The notes under the pieces were generated by a model. That model was not told the DNA's origin, made no database searches, and was given only the letters and a program-made list of their open reading frames with translations. Of a DNA stretch of 64,000 nucleotides, positions 1-12,039 are shown piece by piece. Source of the stretch: Diphasiastrum complanatum (taxonomy: Eukaryota > Streptophyta > Lycopodiopsida > Lycopodiales > Lycopodiaceae); the NCBI GenBank assembly GCA_029204225.1, contig CM055092.1, forward strand, positions 17,417,921 to 17,481,920, in the 5' to 3' direction. The translations under genes were made by a program, and so were the position numbers. Each line of letters opens with the position of its first letter. Position 1 is the stretch's first letter.

Positions 1-114
1 AGATTATGTTCAGGGTACCACAACACCAATTCAACAAGGCAAACCAAAGTTCACACCAAAAAGACACAATCCACCAGAGTTTGTTGGTCCAGCAACGAAG
101 TCTACCAATTTGCC

Positions 115-836
115 AAAACCAGTTTCAAGCAATTGCTATAACTGTGGAGAACCAGGACATTTTTTGCCTGACTGTCCGCAGCCACAAAAGCCAATCAGAG
201 ATATACCTCTCTACTTGAACTGTAAAGAACCTGGCCACATATATCCTGACAGTCCACAACCGTAAATGCCGCATCCAAAGTACCAGTATGTAGCTACACC
301 TGTTACTATTGTTGATTCAAAAGTAAAAGCTTCTGCAGATGCTGTTGTACAGATTATTGATGTCATTGAAGACAAATCAACAAAGACGGTTGACCAATCT
401 TGGCCAAGCGATGTCGAAAAGTTATTCAAAGCTACAACAAGAAGAAAAACCTCCTCGAAACCTGACACAAAAGCTTTTTCAAAGAAGAGGAGAAATTCCT
501 CGAAGGAGAAATCTTCGAATAAATCTGTAACAAAGGAAGATCTTAAAGCTGATCTTGATTATGATTGTGATGCAGCCAAGCTATTTTCGAAGGATATTTC
601 TGCGGAAGCTAAAGAAATTATTAATTCCGAATACATATAGTCGCTGCAGAGAAGAAAGTCACATTTGTGAAAGGGGATGTTAAAATCACGAAGACCAAAC
701 TATTTGATGCCACGATTGACAAGCCTATTTTGAAAGCGAAGACAAAAGACTATGACATTGTAATTAAATTGCTTACATACAACACTTATTATCGAAAACA
801 GTTAAAAGGTCTCTTTGTCCCTAAGAAAAAGAAATG
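115..836 (+). pseudogene. Ty3/gypsy gag C-terminal fragment with zinc knuckles
   Basis: The plus strand encodes a nucleocapsid-like zinc knuckle (CYNCGEPGHFLPDC, C-x2-C-x4-H-x4-C) at about 131-175. A second, decayed knuckle (CKEPGHIYPDS, outer cysteines lost) follows at about 220-255 and ends in a stop. A lysine- and serine-rich stretch then runs from 266 to 638. After another stop and a frame change, coding-like sequence ends near 836. This order, nucleocapsid knuckle then basic linker, is that of a plant Ty3/gypsy gag-pol upstream of the protease. The window begins inside the element, so its 5' part is not seen. It is not the same element as the minus-strand gypsy that follows. The gypsy call rests on layout rather than on a polymerase motif. 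Confidence 0.6.
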
Positions 837-859
837 AAATTCTCTAGTAGATGTTGGTG

Positions 860-1810
860 TATTATCCATTTTTTCAATGCATGAACTATAGCCAACATCT
901 CCTTGTCATGCGTAGGATATGACATCTCCTTGCCGATCAATTTTTGACTCTCATAGGCAATCACACCATCCTTCTAACTTAGTATGGCTCCTAATCCACC
1001 TCAACAGTCACCTTGAAAGGTAAACTGAAGTCTAGTTGTACCAAAATTGGAGCATTCACCAAGGCCTCCTTTAATTGATTGAAGCTCCTCTAAGCATCTT
1101 CACTGCATTCAAATTTTCCTTTCCTCAACAAGTGCATGAGTGTTGTTGCTATCCATGAAAATTTGAATATGAATCGTCAATAATAAGATGCAAATCCCAT
1201 AAATCCTCTTAAATGTCGCAAAGTTTTAGGGCTCTTCCAATTTTTAACCACCTCAACCTTATGTTGATCCACCTTAATGCCATCTTTAGTCACCATATGC
1301 CCCAAATACTCAATCTCGTGTTGGGTGAACTCACATTTTGACATCTTGGCGAACAACTTATATTCTCGCAACAATTCCAAAACCACTTCCAAGTGCTGAG
1401 CATGTTCTTTTAAGTTTCGGCTATAAATCATAATGTCATCAAAGAACACCAAGATAAATTTGTACAAGTATGGCCCAAAGTTTGGTACATCACTACTTGG
1501 AAGGTAGTCGGTGCATTGGTTAAACCAAAAGGCATAACTTTGAATCGATAATGCCCCCATGTCTGTTCCAAAAGTAGTCTTGTGTTGATCCTCCTTGCTT
1601 ACCTTGATTTGATGATATCCAGAGCGAAGATCAATCTTTGAAAACACTTGTGCTCCTTTAAAGACATCTAATAAGTCATCGACCCGAGGAATTGAGAATC
1701 TATTCTTGATGGTAATCTTATTGAGTGCACAATAATCTACGCACATTCGAAATGTACCATCCTTCTTTTTAACGAGAAGAACGGGTGAGACAAAGGGTGA
1801 TTTACTCTCT
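860..1810 (-). pseudogene. Gypsy reverse transcriptase and partial RNase H
   Basis: From about 1806 downwards the minus strand reads a VKKKDG block, CVDYCALN, DLRSGYHQI (RT block with the catalytic Asp), FFDDIMIYS (the F-x-DD active site), YLGHMV and LRGFMGFASYY. This is a nearly complete gypsy RT. Between about 1570 and 1505 the frame is shifted: the expected MPFGLTNAPTTFQ block is present but in another frame, and the original frame is then restored, so two indels compensate each other. Below 1177 the RNase H start is recognisable but holds several stops. RNase H motifs after about 860 and all of integrase are absent. Confidence 0.8.
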
Positions 1811-2171
1811 GCCCAAAATTAAAGGTAATGTCACCCAACATCTGTAACCACTCGACACCAAGGATCGTGTCGATAGGACCCATGTCGACCACATGGAAGT
1901 TTGATATAAACTCATAGTTACCCATTTGAATCTTGGATTCTGTTGTGATTCTATCACAATTGATGAAATTTCCATCAGCAATCTGTACTCTCAATGGCTT
2001 CAGAATCTTCACAGTAGCTATATTACAACTTTTGATTGAACGACTATTGAAAAAGTTATGAGTACTTCCACTATCAACTAAAATATAAATCTCTCTACCA
2101 CTAACTTTTGCTTTAATATGGAAAGTTCTAGCAGAATGATTTAAGGACATGAACATGAGTGATGCATCCAT
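1737..2171 (-). pseudogene. Gypsy retropepsin (aspartic protease)
   Basis: The minus-strand frame contains the catalytic motif LVDSGSTHNFF (D-S-G) about 30 residues in. About 70 residues further on comes ILGVEWLQMLGDI, the conserved C-terminal retropepsin segment of plant Ty3/gypsy (usually D.ILG..WL). The enzyme would cleave the Gag-Pol polyprotein inside the particle. The catalytic aspartate is intact. Soon after the ILG..WL segment the sequence jumps almost at once to the start of RT, whereas about 100 to 200 residues normally lie between, so a deletion is likely near 1810. Confidence 0.8.
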
Positions 2172-2596
2172 GTCCTTCCTATGGACGCATTTCCGTCATC
2201 CCCTATTATCAATCTGCAACTCTTCGTCATCAATTGAATCACATTGACGTTCTTGCAGCATTTGAATGTCATCTTCACTCAATAAATTTTCAACTTCCTC
2301 TTTGCTTGATTGATTTTCCTCATTGGAATTGCCGCTCATGGCCGTTAATCGAACCTCTTGTTTACAAAATTTACATACCTTCTAATGATCCTTGTCATAT
2401 TTCTCCTGGCATCTGAAGCAAAGCCCCAATGCTCTAAGTTAACTTTAGTTCCTTGTTTATCACCAACTTTGACCGTTGGATAATGCACAATAGTACCCTT
2501 GTTGGTATTATTGTTACTTTTGTTATCCTTGAAGACTCCAGTCGAGATGTTTGACTTATAAAGCTGACTGGTACCAGATTGACTTTGGAGCCCCAA
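2172..2596 (-). pseudogene. Gypsy gag zinc-knuckle segment
   Basis: One minus-strand frame near 2425-2370 reads LCFRCQEKYDKDH, then a stop, then KVCKFCKQE. This is the typical gag knuckle of plant chromoviruses (C-x2-C...GH), with the histidine kept and a stop directly after it. A second frame is open across the same bases (83 residues) but carries no motif and is a shadow. The serine- and asparagine-rich region upstream is usual for gag linkers. The segment joins the gag N-terminus to the protease. Confidence 0.6.
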
Positions 2597-2967
2597 ACGT
2601 ATTATAAGATGTGTTGATTGCAGTCATCCCTTGTTTTTGGTACATTTTAGTCGTTGAAGGGTATTTCTGCTCATGGATCAAAGCTAATTGCATTGCTGAA
2701 TCCAAAGTTGAACATCTGGCTGCTTTTACGTCAGTTCCAATTTCTGGTTGTAACCCATGTATGTATCAATGTACATGCGCACTTTCGTCCAGTTTGACCT
2801 TAAGTGTCAATTGCCAAAATTCATGATTATAATCTTGGACTAAACCCGTTTGCTAAACTGAACGCCAACGTTGAAAGAACATTTTCTCCTGAAATGGATT
2901 CAAGAAAACCTTAATACACAATTGCTTGAACTGTAGCCAATAATAGATTGTTGGTTGAACATGTGGA

Positions 2968-3300
2968 TCAGCCTCGACTTTCTTCCACCAACAAACATAA
3001 GCTGGACCCTCGAAGGTAGCGAAGCATAAGCAATCTTTGCTTGGTCAGTCCTTGGGAATAATTGGAAATATTTATCCAATGTAGAGTAGTACTCATGACA
3101 TATTCAAAATGTGACATCATCAACTCTAACATTTTCTCCCAACGCCGCTTCGAGCTTTCCTGCATCTGTTGCCATGTTTGTTTATTCACTTCGATGGTGT
3201 CTTGTATAGCAGTTAAAACTTTGGTTAATATGTCCTCTGTTCCAGCTGGATTTTCCGTAGCAGGAATCTCTTCAGTATTACTCGTTTTTTTTTGTGCCAT
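2968..3300 (-). pseudogene. Gypsy gag N-terminal region
   Basis: A 110-residue open frame starts with MAQKK at 3300 and contains a charged, glutamine-rich stretch (KQTWQQMQESSKRRWEKM) that resembles the variable N-terminus of chromovirus gag. Just downstream on the minus strand (about 2968-2640) the frame breaks, but tryptophan-rich coding-like sequence continues towards the zinc knuckle. The assignment depends mainly on position, immediately upstream of the knuckle, protease and RT on the same strand. On its own this ORF would not be recognisable. Confidence 0.5.
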
Positions 3301-3599
3301 TTTATTGAGCTCGATATAATTTTTACTTTTGCGTTCTATTATAAGATTGTTTAATTCTATTTTATTTTTGCTAGTAGGGAATTCAAGGGGGAGACTCAGT
3401 ATCGAAAGGGCTTTCTATTGGTATAAGTTGTGTTTCTGGGATTTTTCATTTTTTTTCCCTTTTTTTTTTTAGCTCTAAGGCTCTGTCAAGATGGTGGTTC
3501 GGTCGAAAATTGGAACAGAAGTCTCGATCGAAAATTATGTGGATCCGGTCCGGTTGAGATTTTATCAAGCCCCGAGATCTGGTCGAGATCGAGATTTTT

Positions 3600-3730
3600 G
3601 ACTAAACGCTGACCCCAAAAACAAAACTCGGTCGAATGCTGCCCCAAAAAAAATTCGGTCGAACGCCGAGCCAAAAAAATTCGGTCGAACGCTGAGCCAA
3701 AAAAAATCCGGTCGAACGCTAAGCGATTTC
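3600..3730. repeat. Short tandem repeat, about 28-bp unit
   Basis: About four to five degenerate copies of CGGTCGAACGCTGAGCCAAA, each followed by a short A-run, stand head to tail. The A-run varies in length between units. The array lies in a stretch unusually rich in TCG and CGA compared with the AT-rich surroundings. Open frames across it on the minus strand are a product of the repeat and carry no motif. Confidence 0.7.
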
Positions 3731-3740
3731 CGACTCGGTC

Positions 3741-5137
3741 GAGTTTTTGAAAGGAGAAGGCTCGGGCGGGTGAACGGCTGTAAGAGCGTGAAGATGGGTT
3801 GTTGGGCTGTAGATAGGGTTTCTTTTTTAGGTTTTTTTGCGAAAACTTCAGAATGAAGAAATGGGAAAAAATTAACAAAGAAACTAAACTTCAGAAATGA
3901 AAAGATGAAGGGCTTCTCTACCAACTTTCTACCACAATTTAGCTTACTACCTCCTTCACAAGAATTGCCATATCTCCCTCAATTTTCAGCCAAATTGGCT
4001 GCAAATTGGCTCAAATTCAAGCTCAGAGTGAGATCTACAATCCTACAGAAATACAGTCATAAAATTCGACCAAAACTTCAGCCAAAAAATAGAGAAAAAC
4101 AGACTGCAAAACTGTCACTAATTAAAATTGGAATGAAAACACAAAAATGGCCATTACTTCGTCATTATAGATCCAAATCAGAAAATCAAAATGGTTAGGA
4201 TTCCTTCATGTTTTGTATTAATTTCCAGTTTTTAATAGAGGAAGGAAGCGTCTGTTGGCAACACACTGAGTACCAGTGCTCGGGAAACCTCATTTGTGCT
4301 ATCCTCAAAAATCCTGCATTTTATAAAACTCCTCAGTTTTTTAAGACTTTTACTCATAAAAAGGTATATATGCTTGTATAAAAAAATTTCAGATATTTTA
4401 TGATATCGAATTTTTGAGAAAATTTGCAGATTTCATTCCTATGCCCATGTTCCTCAGCACTCATTTTGATGCATTGTTTCTTTGTATTTGTTCTTATCAA
4501 TTTTTGTTTGTATTGAACACTACTCTTATCTTCCTGCTTCCCATTTCTGACACCTTTGAAGGGCATTGCAGATTGCAAACTCCAAGACTGTTCAACACTT
4601 CTCAGATCTAGAGTGCCACTACACAGAAAATGCATACACAAGCTTTATTACACTCATTTCTTCCTTGTTCTGAGATTAGAATTAATCACTTTCAGATTAC
4701 ATTTTTTCTCACACAACATATAAAATAGTTATACATACAGGAAAAGCTATGAATCATGAGGAGGATTTCAACCGGGCAGCTATCAACTCTTCTAATATCA
4801 ACTGCAAGCTTCAATTTCTGATGCCTTTGATTGATCAATTTAATAACAAGGAGATTTGTGTGTTCTATCCTGTTTCCGATTTACAATTATAAGTAAGCAT
4901 ACTTAAGATAAATGTGCCCAGTGGCCACTGTGGCTTGCCCAGAATTTTTTTTCCATTTTCATTCTGCACTCCAGCAATGGCAAACCAACACTTATGATTT
5001 TTGTTGCAGGATTTCGATTTCCATGATCCCTGTGACAGAGACATGCCAATTTCCAGTTCGTAAATTAAAGCTTCTGATGAAAGACAGAAGCTCCTGATCT
5101 TTGCGTATCAAAATTAAATGCATGATCTGTTAAGTAC
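3741..5137. other. Intergenic; 3' flank of the SOSEKI gene
   Basis: No gene or mobile-element domain was recognised. The minus-strand part next to the SOSEKI stop codon (about 4900-5137) keeps an open frame in places and could hold the 3' untranslated region or an extra exon, but no acceptor with a good pyrimidine tract was seen. The rest is AT-rich and has no visible structure. Confidence 0.4.
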
Positions 5138-7343
5138 TTACTCCTCCATGGTGCTAATAAAATCTTCTTCACTGCAGGAGACATCTTTGGTTGGGTGAGG
5201 ACTAGGAGTGTTTGTGTCTCTGATAGATGGAAGCTGGAAGCTTGATACCCTTGTACTGCTCTTGCCGCTCTTGCTTTCAGAGGTCTTCTTCAGATTCAAG
5301 CTGCCTCTAGGCGTCCTGCAAAAACAAGAGAGACATCAGAGTATTTGGATGATATGCAACAGCTTTTGTGAAGCTGAATTGTCTGTTGTTCACCCTGGTA
5401 CTTACCTGTAACTAAGTATACCTGCTCAGAATAGGCTTCGCATTAGAAAAACGGAAGATAGGAGAAACTTTGTGTTTGTAGATGGATGGCATTCAGAGGG
5501 GCTACCTTCTGATGGGTTTGGATGTATCTGTGCTGATCACAGTGATCTTATCTGCCTCTTGAGAAGGAAAAGCTGGAATATAATCTTCCCCGCTAAGCTG
5601 TTGAATATCTGAATCGCTGCTGCTCACAAGCGATTCATTAAAGCTCTTGCCAGTTTTGGCTTCCAGATTCAGCATGGTACAATTCTGTAGCTTTGTGTCC
5701 ACAGTAGTACATGATAGGATATGAAGAGGAGTCCAAGGCGTAGCTGCATGCTTGAATTTCAGGTTTGACTTCAACTGCCTGATGAAAGTTGCAGCTTTGG
5801 TTTGAGCCTTACTTGGGTGGAAGCTACTTCTGTTAGATGCAACAATGGCAGCTGGTGATTCACATATAGTAGCATCATCCAATAGATTTTCCCGCTTCGA
5901 ATTATTTGTTTGTTTCAGAGGCTGATGCGGTACCGTCACCTCTGCCTGTTGTATGCCTTGAGCTACTTGTGAGCTATCTCCGCGAATTGGTTGCCCATTC
6001 TCCTCTGTTTGAGTTGCAGCATCACAACCATAGTCGATGGTTCTCATTACAGGTTCAATGTCTTGAAATTCACTTGGGTATGAGTCTTTTCTTGAATTCA
6101 GCAGCTTACTCTCCCCTCTGGACTCTTGATCTTCTCCCGTAGATGCATCCATCACTTGTTTCTGCTCACTCAAGCTTTCATCTTGAAAGTTATATCCTTG
6201 CTGATAGAAGGGGTTGTGCCATCCAATGGGAAAATGTTTTCCAACTTGAGGATAGCTACTCATGTGCTGCCCTTGTGTTATATATTTTGATGCTGGTATG
6301 ACACTTTTATCGACGACTACAGGTGATCTAAGCCAAAATTCTGCTCCTCTGTACTTGTTCTTCAGAGCTTCTGGGTGTAACTTCCAACTTTCTGCTAGTT
6401 GATGGCTCAAATCTTGTTTTACATGTTTATCTGCAATATAGTAAGAAAGAGCATAATAAAGTAAACGATCCTTGATTAAAAACTGCCAAAAATGTTGTTT
6501 TGCTAACAGGTTCTTCGCCGGAGAACATTATGAATGAGGCTTTTATGCTACATATTGAACATTCTGTAGATACTATGGCCGGAGATTGTGTGGAGTGTCT
6601 TACCTTGATTTCCATCAAGAATCTCTGATCCTTTGAGAATGTATTCTCTACCATTCCCAGGATCCATAACGTCATCATCACATAAGTCTTGCCAAATGTA
6701 CTTGCTCCTGTAATTTCTGCAAGCAAAGGCAAGTCAAGCTAAACTCCACCATGATGATGAAATTTAGCATCGAGCTCCATGGACTTTCTGATTCACAGAA
6801 TCTTAAAAATCAAGAACTAATTACCAGTTTTTTAGGAAATCATGGCAATTATTTAGTATATACCTTTTGTAGGACCAGGAGAACCGATTTGGCATTCCAT
6901 TTCCTCGTAGAAATTGAAGCCTTTTCTTCACATCTGTTTGCTTGCAAAACAAAAGCAAGGAATGAGATTCCTGTACTAAATCCGCCTATTAACTTTCTTA
7001 CAATCTAAGCTAAAAAATTTCTGTTGCTTCAAGAATCTGGTTTAGCTTGACAAAGCATTGGCTGCACAACCATTATTGCTTGATCCAGCAAGCGTTTCCA
7101 AGTCATTTAGCTCAGAACAGACAAGATTTGGTTGTTCTCAGCCTCCAGCCTGAGAATTGATTCATGTGTACCTCTCAAACGGAGACCATGCCGAGCTGAA
7201 TGCAAAACCTCTATCATATGAGGCGACTGTGTCCTTCCACGTCGATTGAGGTAATACACCACCTGCACTCTGCATAATTCTGAATCTGTTTCTGAGTCCA
7301 TGAAACCATTGATCTTCAGAACACACAGCTGATGCTTCAGCAT
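5138..7343 (-). CDS. SOSEKI family polarity protein (DIX-like domain, DUF966), 5 coding exons
   Basis: Five minus-strand exons join in frame with GT-AG borders: 7343-7172 (first from a likely acceptor at 7361), 6933-6864, 6716-6604, 6430-5506 and 5315-5138, giving 485 residues from the ATG at 7343. Exons 1 to 3 encode the SOSEKI DIX-like domain: RVQVVYYLNRRG, PHMIEV, GLRLR/DVKKRLQFLRGNGM, FSWSYKR, YIWQDL, REYILKGSEI. Residue spacing matches the family exactly across both splice junctions. The long exon 4 is a low-complexity, Ser/Gln-rich tail; exon 5 adds a basic segment and ends EEDFISTMEE. In the family, the DIX-like domain polymerises and the protein gathers at polar cell edges of plant cells. 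The start is uncertain: an upstream exon (donor at 7491) could be joined, and exon 4 could end at its own TAG at 5504 if the last intron is not spliced. The introns hold no transposons. Confidence 0.87.
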
Positions 7344-7361
7344 CTCAGCTCTCCCCTTCTC

Positions 7362-7800
7362 CTGCAAAAACATCATCTGCGCCTATAATTCACACCGAAT
7401 CCCTGCTCGGCCGATAAGCAGCCAGGCAGCCAGGCAGCCAGACACAGATATCTAGAGCTGAGAAAAGCCTCAAAACAAAGAATAGCTCACCAGTGATATA
7501 CCACCCAAAACTGCAGTCAATCTCAATGTCTTCCAGACCTCATCCTGAGCTGAAAAACAGCCTGGAAACGGTGAAATAGCCAGAGAAAAACACATTTCAA
7601 TTCAGTCCAAAGGCAGGTGAAAGCAGTGGACAATTGAAGTCAGCAAGTTTTGTATGCAAGATGACTGTGCAGTGTGGACAGTAGAATTTTGAGAATAGAT
7701 TCTGCCTGAACTGAGCTGAGAGAAGGCGACAGAAGAGAAACCCAAAATTGCAGGAAGAGAATTCCGAGGGGGGAGTAGACCTCCCACATTGTCAGCGTGG
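7362..7800 (-). promoter_or_regulatory. SOSEKI 5' region: probable leader exon(s) and intron
   Basis: On the minus strand a donor-like CTG|GTGAGC at 7491/7490 pairs with the acceptor TTTTTGCAG at 7362, giving a 129-bp intron. Pyrimidine-rich sequence from about 7790 to 7500 looks like a transcribed leader. No TATA box was confidently placed. Whether the upstream exon is coding cannot be settled, because its frame (…AVLGGISL) is open only over a short stretch. Confidence 0.45.
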
Positions 7801-8469
7801 GTGGGTATAACAATAGATTATGATCCAGTCATTCATTCTAACGACATCGCTGCAGCTGAGCTGAGCTCAGCATTGGACCAGTACACATTACAGCAGGTCG
7901 GTCACCCATCCCAATATCCAGGCTTGGAATTAGGGACACGCCTTCTTTTCAATACGAAGGGTATCATTTTCAAATAGCCTTAAACTTGATAGGTTAGTTT
8001 CGTATATTGACTTTCAAGTGAAATTCACAAAGGTTCTCAACCCTTCACAGAATGTTCTATGGCAAGCTTATTAAGGGGCATGGAAAAGTGTGGCAAAACC
8101 TGAGCTTTCAAGATGAAGTTTTTTCTCTTCTTTCAGCTTTCTAAGCTCAAGGCAGAATTTTAGAATGTCTTGCCATGTGACAAGTGAATTTTTAAGCCTT
8201 TCATTACAAGTCAAACATGTCCTCTTTTGCACTTGCAAATTCCATGATCCATCCCTATTAGAGAAGCTAGAAGCTTCTAGGTCTTTGAAGAAGACAAGAA
8301 ATGGTAGGTTCTAGCAAAGCACTTAAATGCATGTCCCTTGTGACATATTGAGGCTAAGGGTGGATTCATATTACACATAACATTGTTTTCTTCAAGTGGA
8401 ATCTCTTCCTTCCTTGCCTGTCCACAGACATACTTGTTTCATGTTGATGTCCGATAAGAGCTAAATCTT
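7801..8469. other. Intergenic, upstream of SOSEKI
   Basis: No ORF with a recognisable motif, no LTR ends and no primer site. It may hold the SOSEKI promoter, but nothing specific supports a binding site. Confidence 0.4.
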
Positions 8470-8860
8470 GATGGAGTTGACTTTTGTGACTGGCCCATTT
8501 GAATGAAGTTGCAACATGTTGGACAATAGGCCTAGGTCCAAAAACCTTATAGCGAGATATCTTCTTTCCTTCCCCCCCCCCCCCCCCCCCCCCCGGTTTC
8601 AGATTGATGCCTCGTAAGTTTTAGTCAAATTAGCCTTTGTGATTGGCCCATTCCAATGAAGTTGAGACATGTTGGACAATAGACCTGGGTCCAAAAAACC
8701 TAGAGTAAGATATTTTCTTTACTTTTCGTCGTGCGCGCGCACACACGCACACTCTCACTCACAAATTGATCATTGTACGTTTTAATTAAATTGGCCTTCC
8801 TGGTTGGCCCATTCAAAGAAAGTGCCAACGACAATGCAACATGCCAAGCTACGGAATTGG
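8470..8860. repeat. Three diverged tandem units of about 150 bp, with C-run and CA/CG-run
   Basis: Three units share, in order, a GGCCCATT(T/C) block, ACATGTTGGACAATAG, a GGTCCAAAAA block, GATAT(C/T)TTCTTT and a TTGAT(G/C) block. Unit 1 carries a run of 23 C (8572-8594) where unit 2 carries an alternating CG/CA tract (about 8730-8750). Unit 3 is the most diverged and is truncated. The low-complexity tracts therefore occupy the same place in successive units. Confidence 0.65.
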
Positions 8861-10084
8861 GTCCAAACAGTGGACTTGTGATGCCCTTCCACGTCAAGAG
8901 GCTTTGCCACCTCATGCACAACATGATCTCAATTTAAGCGTGATATGAAAGAGGAGAAGGCCATTCTATGGATCGATAACATTTGGCCATTGAGACACGC
9001 AAGTGTCACCAATGGGCCCAAGCATGCACAAATTACTTAGTTGAAACCAGCATATGAAAATAAATTTTGATATTCAAATTTTAGACTTTATTAATGTAAG
9101 ATCAAAGTGCCCTAAATTCCTCTTAGAAGAAGAGCAATATCCTTTATCTTTTTAAATCAAGGAACCTAAACTTACAAGTACTGTATAGAGTCCAGTATTC
9201 CCACGGAGCTACTTTCAATTGTATTATGATTATATTCCAACAGAGCTAGTCTACCATGTACTTTCTCTTTGTTTGCGCATACATTATAAAATGCTTGTAA
9301 AACTCAGCCTTGTGCTAAATGCACAATGATTTGTACTCCATCATGAGAGGAACACAAGGATCCAAGGCAAATAGAGCCTTTTTAGCATATTGAAGATAGG
9401 TCTACATCATTGGCAATGAAATGTGTTGTGTGCTCTTACAAAAAAGACAATCATGTGGACTTGTTGAATGAGATAGATATCATCGCTAAGGGTGAAATCG
9501 GACATGCGTCGGATTCTATTGAGAATTCCTCAATAGAATCGCTTCACAAGAGGCCATTTTCTGTTGGACATGTTGGCGTTGCAATACATGTTTGACATGA
9601 TGTTGATGTAGAGCTACCAATCCAAATAAAATTGAAAAGATGTTTGTTCTTGACAACCTTATAAGAAGTGGCATTCGATGGCCTACTATACTATTAATGA
9701 GCTAATTTTTACAAAAATGTGTGTTAGAGGCTTGAAAAAAATAGTAGGGATAGCATATTAGTTTGTTCCACCAGCCAATGCACTCTCCTCTTATAGAGAA
9801 TGCCCCACCTAGCCTAGTGTAAGCTCATGGCTTGCACTATGCCACATGCATTGACACCACTTCCAGTTCACATGATAGCTAAATGTTGTTTTGCATGTTA
9901 GTATCTAAATTAGGACCTTATCCATTGTTGGGCCCCATGTTGAAGGTAGGCCTTAATGCTCAGGTATGGACCAATACTAGACCCATTGCTTGTATTACAT
10001 GGCATTTACATTGTCTCACTCTGTATTGTGCTTCTCTACCTCTATTAGTTTATTAGGGTTTGGCTTTGATTATAGGCTCATAAT
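8861..10084. other. Intergenic, nothing recognised
   Basis: AT-rich sequence without coding motif, LTR ends or primer site. A 61-residue plus-strand frame at 9410 has no family resemblance and is most likely random. Confidence 0.4.
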
Positions 10085-11149
<1,065 letters not shown>

Positions 11150-11544
11150 TGTGTGTACAACCAGTAATTGTGAGGAATTTTAGATCATTAAGATCCAAAA
11201 TGTGTCTCTTGATCTTTGGTTAGAAAGACAACACAATCTACAACATTGCCAATGTAGAAAAATCAGCATCTACTCAATGAAAGAGATGCAAAATCAATAA
11301 GAACTTGATCAAACATCAAATATATGATAAAATGAAGTTATTATCCCTACAATAACAGTACCCTACTATACCTCCCATGTGTGGATCCAAAAATAGCAAA
11401 CTATGAGCATTCTACACACAAGATTGCAAGATATCATCAGCATAGTGCACCAATGGATAGATGAACCCAAGATTGCAAGATATCATCAACATAGTGCACC
11501 ACTGGATAGATGAACCCAAGAGAACTCATGTATAAGCATGAAGT

Positions 11545-11588
<44 letters not shown>

Positions 11589-11885
11589 TGCCTCTTTCCA
11601 CATGTGTACAACTATATATAGCAGATCCATGCTTCATTTGAACTTTGGTTTATCTCCAAGAACTTTGTAGACCTAAAACCCTATCAACAATATGACTAGA
11701 TTCAATGCATCTAACATTCAAATTTGAATGTGTCCAAATTTGACCTAATAAATTTCCCACGCTTTCCAAAAGTGGTAATTCAAATGAAATTTGACTAAAA
11801 TAACTTTCATAAATTTTACCTTTAAGTCTAATATGCATATTGGCCTAATATGACAACTTGACTAAACTAGTTGAAATCTTTCACA
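11150..11885 (-). repeat. LTR (minus strand) with polypurine tract, TATA box and internal duplications
   Basis: On the minus strand GAAGAGGGAG at 11895-11886 is followed at 11885 by TGTGAAAGATTTC, a polypurine tract next to an LTR start. A TATATATAG box lies near 11610 and is followed by a CT-rich leader, (CT)n at 11584-11552. The part from about 11600 to 11150 is homologous, in opposite orientation, to 57905-58290. A 49-bp unit (ATTGCAAGATATCATCA...) is duplicated in tandem at 11421-11469 and 11470-11518; the other copy has it once. Low-coordinate LTR end not defined. Confidence 0.6.
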
Positions 11886-12039
11886 CTCCCTCTTCAACTA
11901 GTTTTGGCATAGTTTTGACCATACTACTTTGATCTAACTTTAGAATGACCTCCATCCTAAGTATAGACCTCCTTTCTAAGGTTCTAAAGTAGCTTCCATA
12001 ATTGATATAAAGTGTCCAAATCGGATGTCTCACTATCTC

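Larger units (their letters stand above)
860..3300 (-). mobile_element. Ty3/gypsy retrotransposon fragment (gag-PR-RT-RH)
   Basis: Read on the minus strand, this interval carries in order a gag start (3300), a zinc knuckle (about 2390), a retropepsin (about 2090), a reverse transcriptase (from about 1806) and the beginning of RNase H (to about 860). The order PR-RT-RH is common to both superfamilies, but the RT type (MPFGL and FFDDI motifs) and the gag knuckle of CFRC...KYDKDH type are those of Ty3/gypsy, probably of the chromovirus sort. No integrase, LTR or primer site was recognised, so the 3' half is missing. The protease-RT spacer is much shorter than usual, which implies an internal deletion near 1810. 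Confidence 0.75.

Noticed and set aside
3486-3924. Two overlapping minus-strand ORFs of 119 and 130 codons rich in Phe, Arg and Ser
   Set aside because: They run through the short TCGAACGC tandem repeat and show repeat-derived residues and no domain.
4912-5097. Possible extra 3' exon of SOSEKI on the minus strand
   Set aside because: The frame is open, but the donor would leave an intron of about 45 bases and the acceptor lacks a pyrimidine tract; the TAA at 5138 is the simpler end.
5906-6142. Plus-strand ORF opposite SOSEKI exon 4
   Set aside because: Shadow of the coding strand; composition follows the Gln/Ser codons of the real exon.
7789-7977. Plus-strand ORF upstream of SOSEKI
   Set aside because: 62 codons, no motif and no sign of exon structure; most likely random in the promoter region.
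8730-8755. Possible Z-DNA or regulatory CG/CA tract
   Set aside because: It is part of a tandem repeat and no gene is near; reported only as repeat structure.
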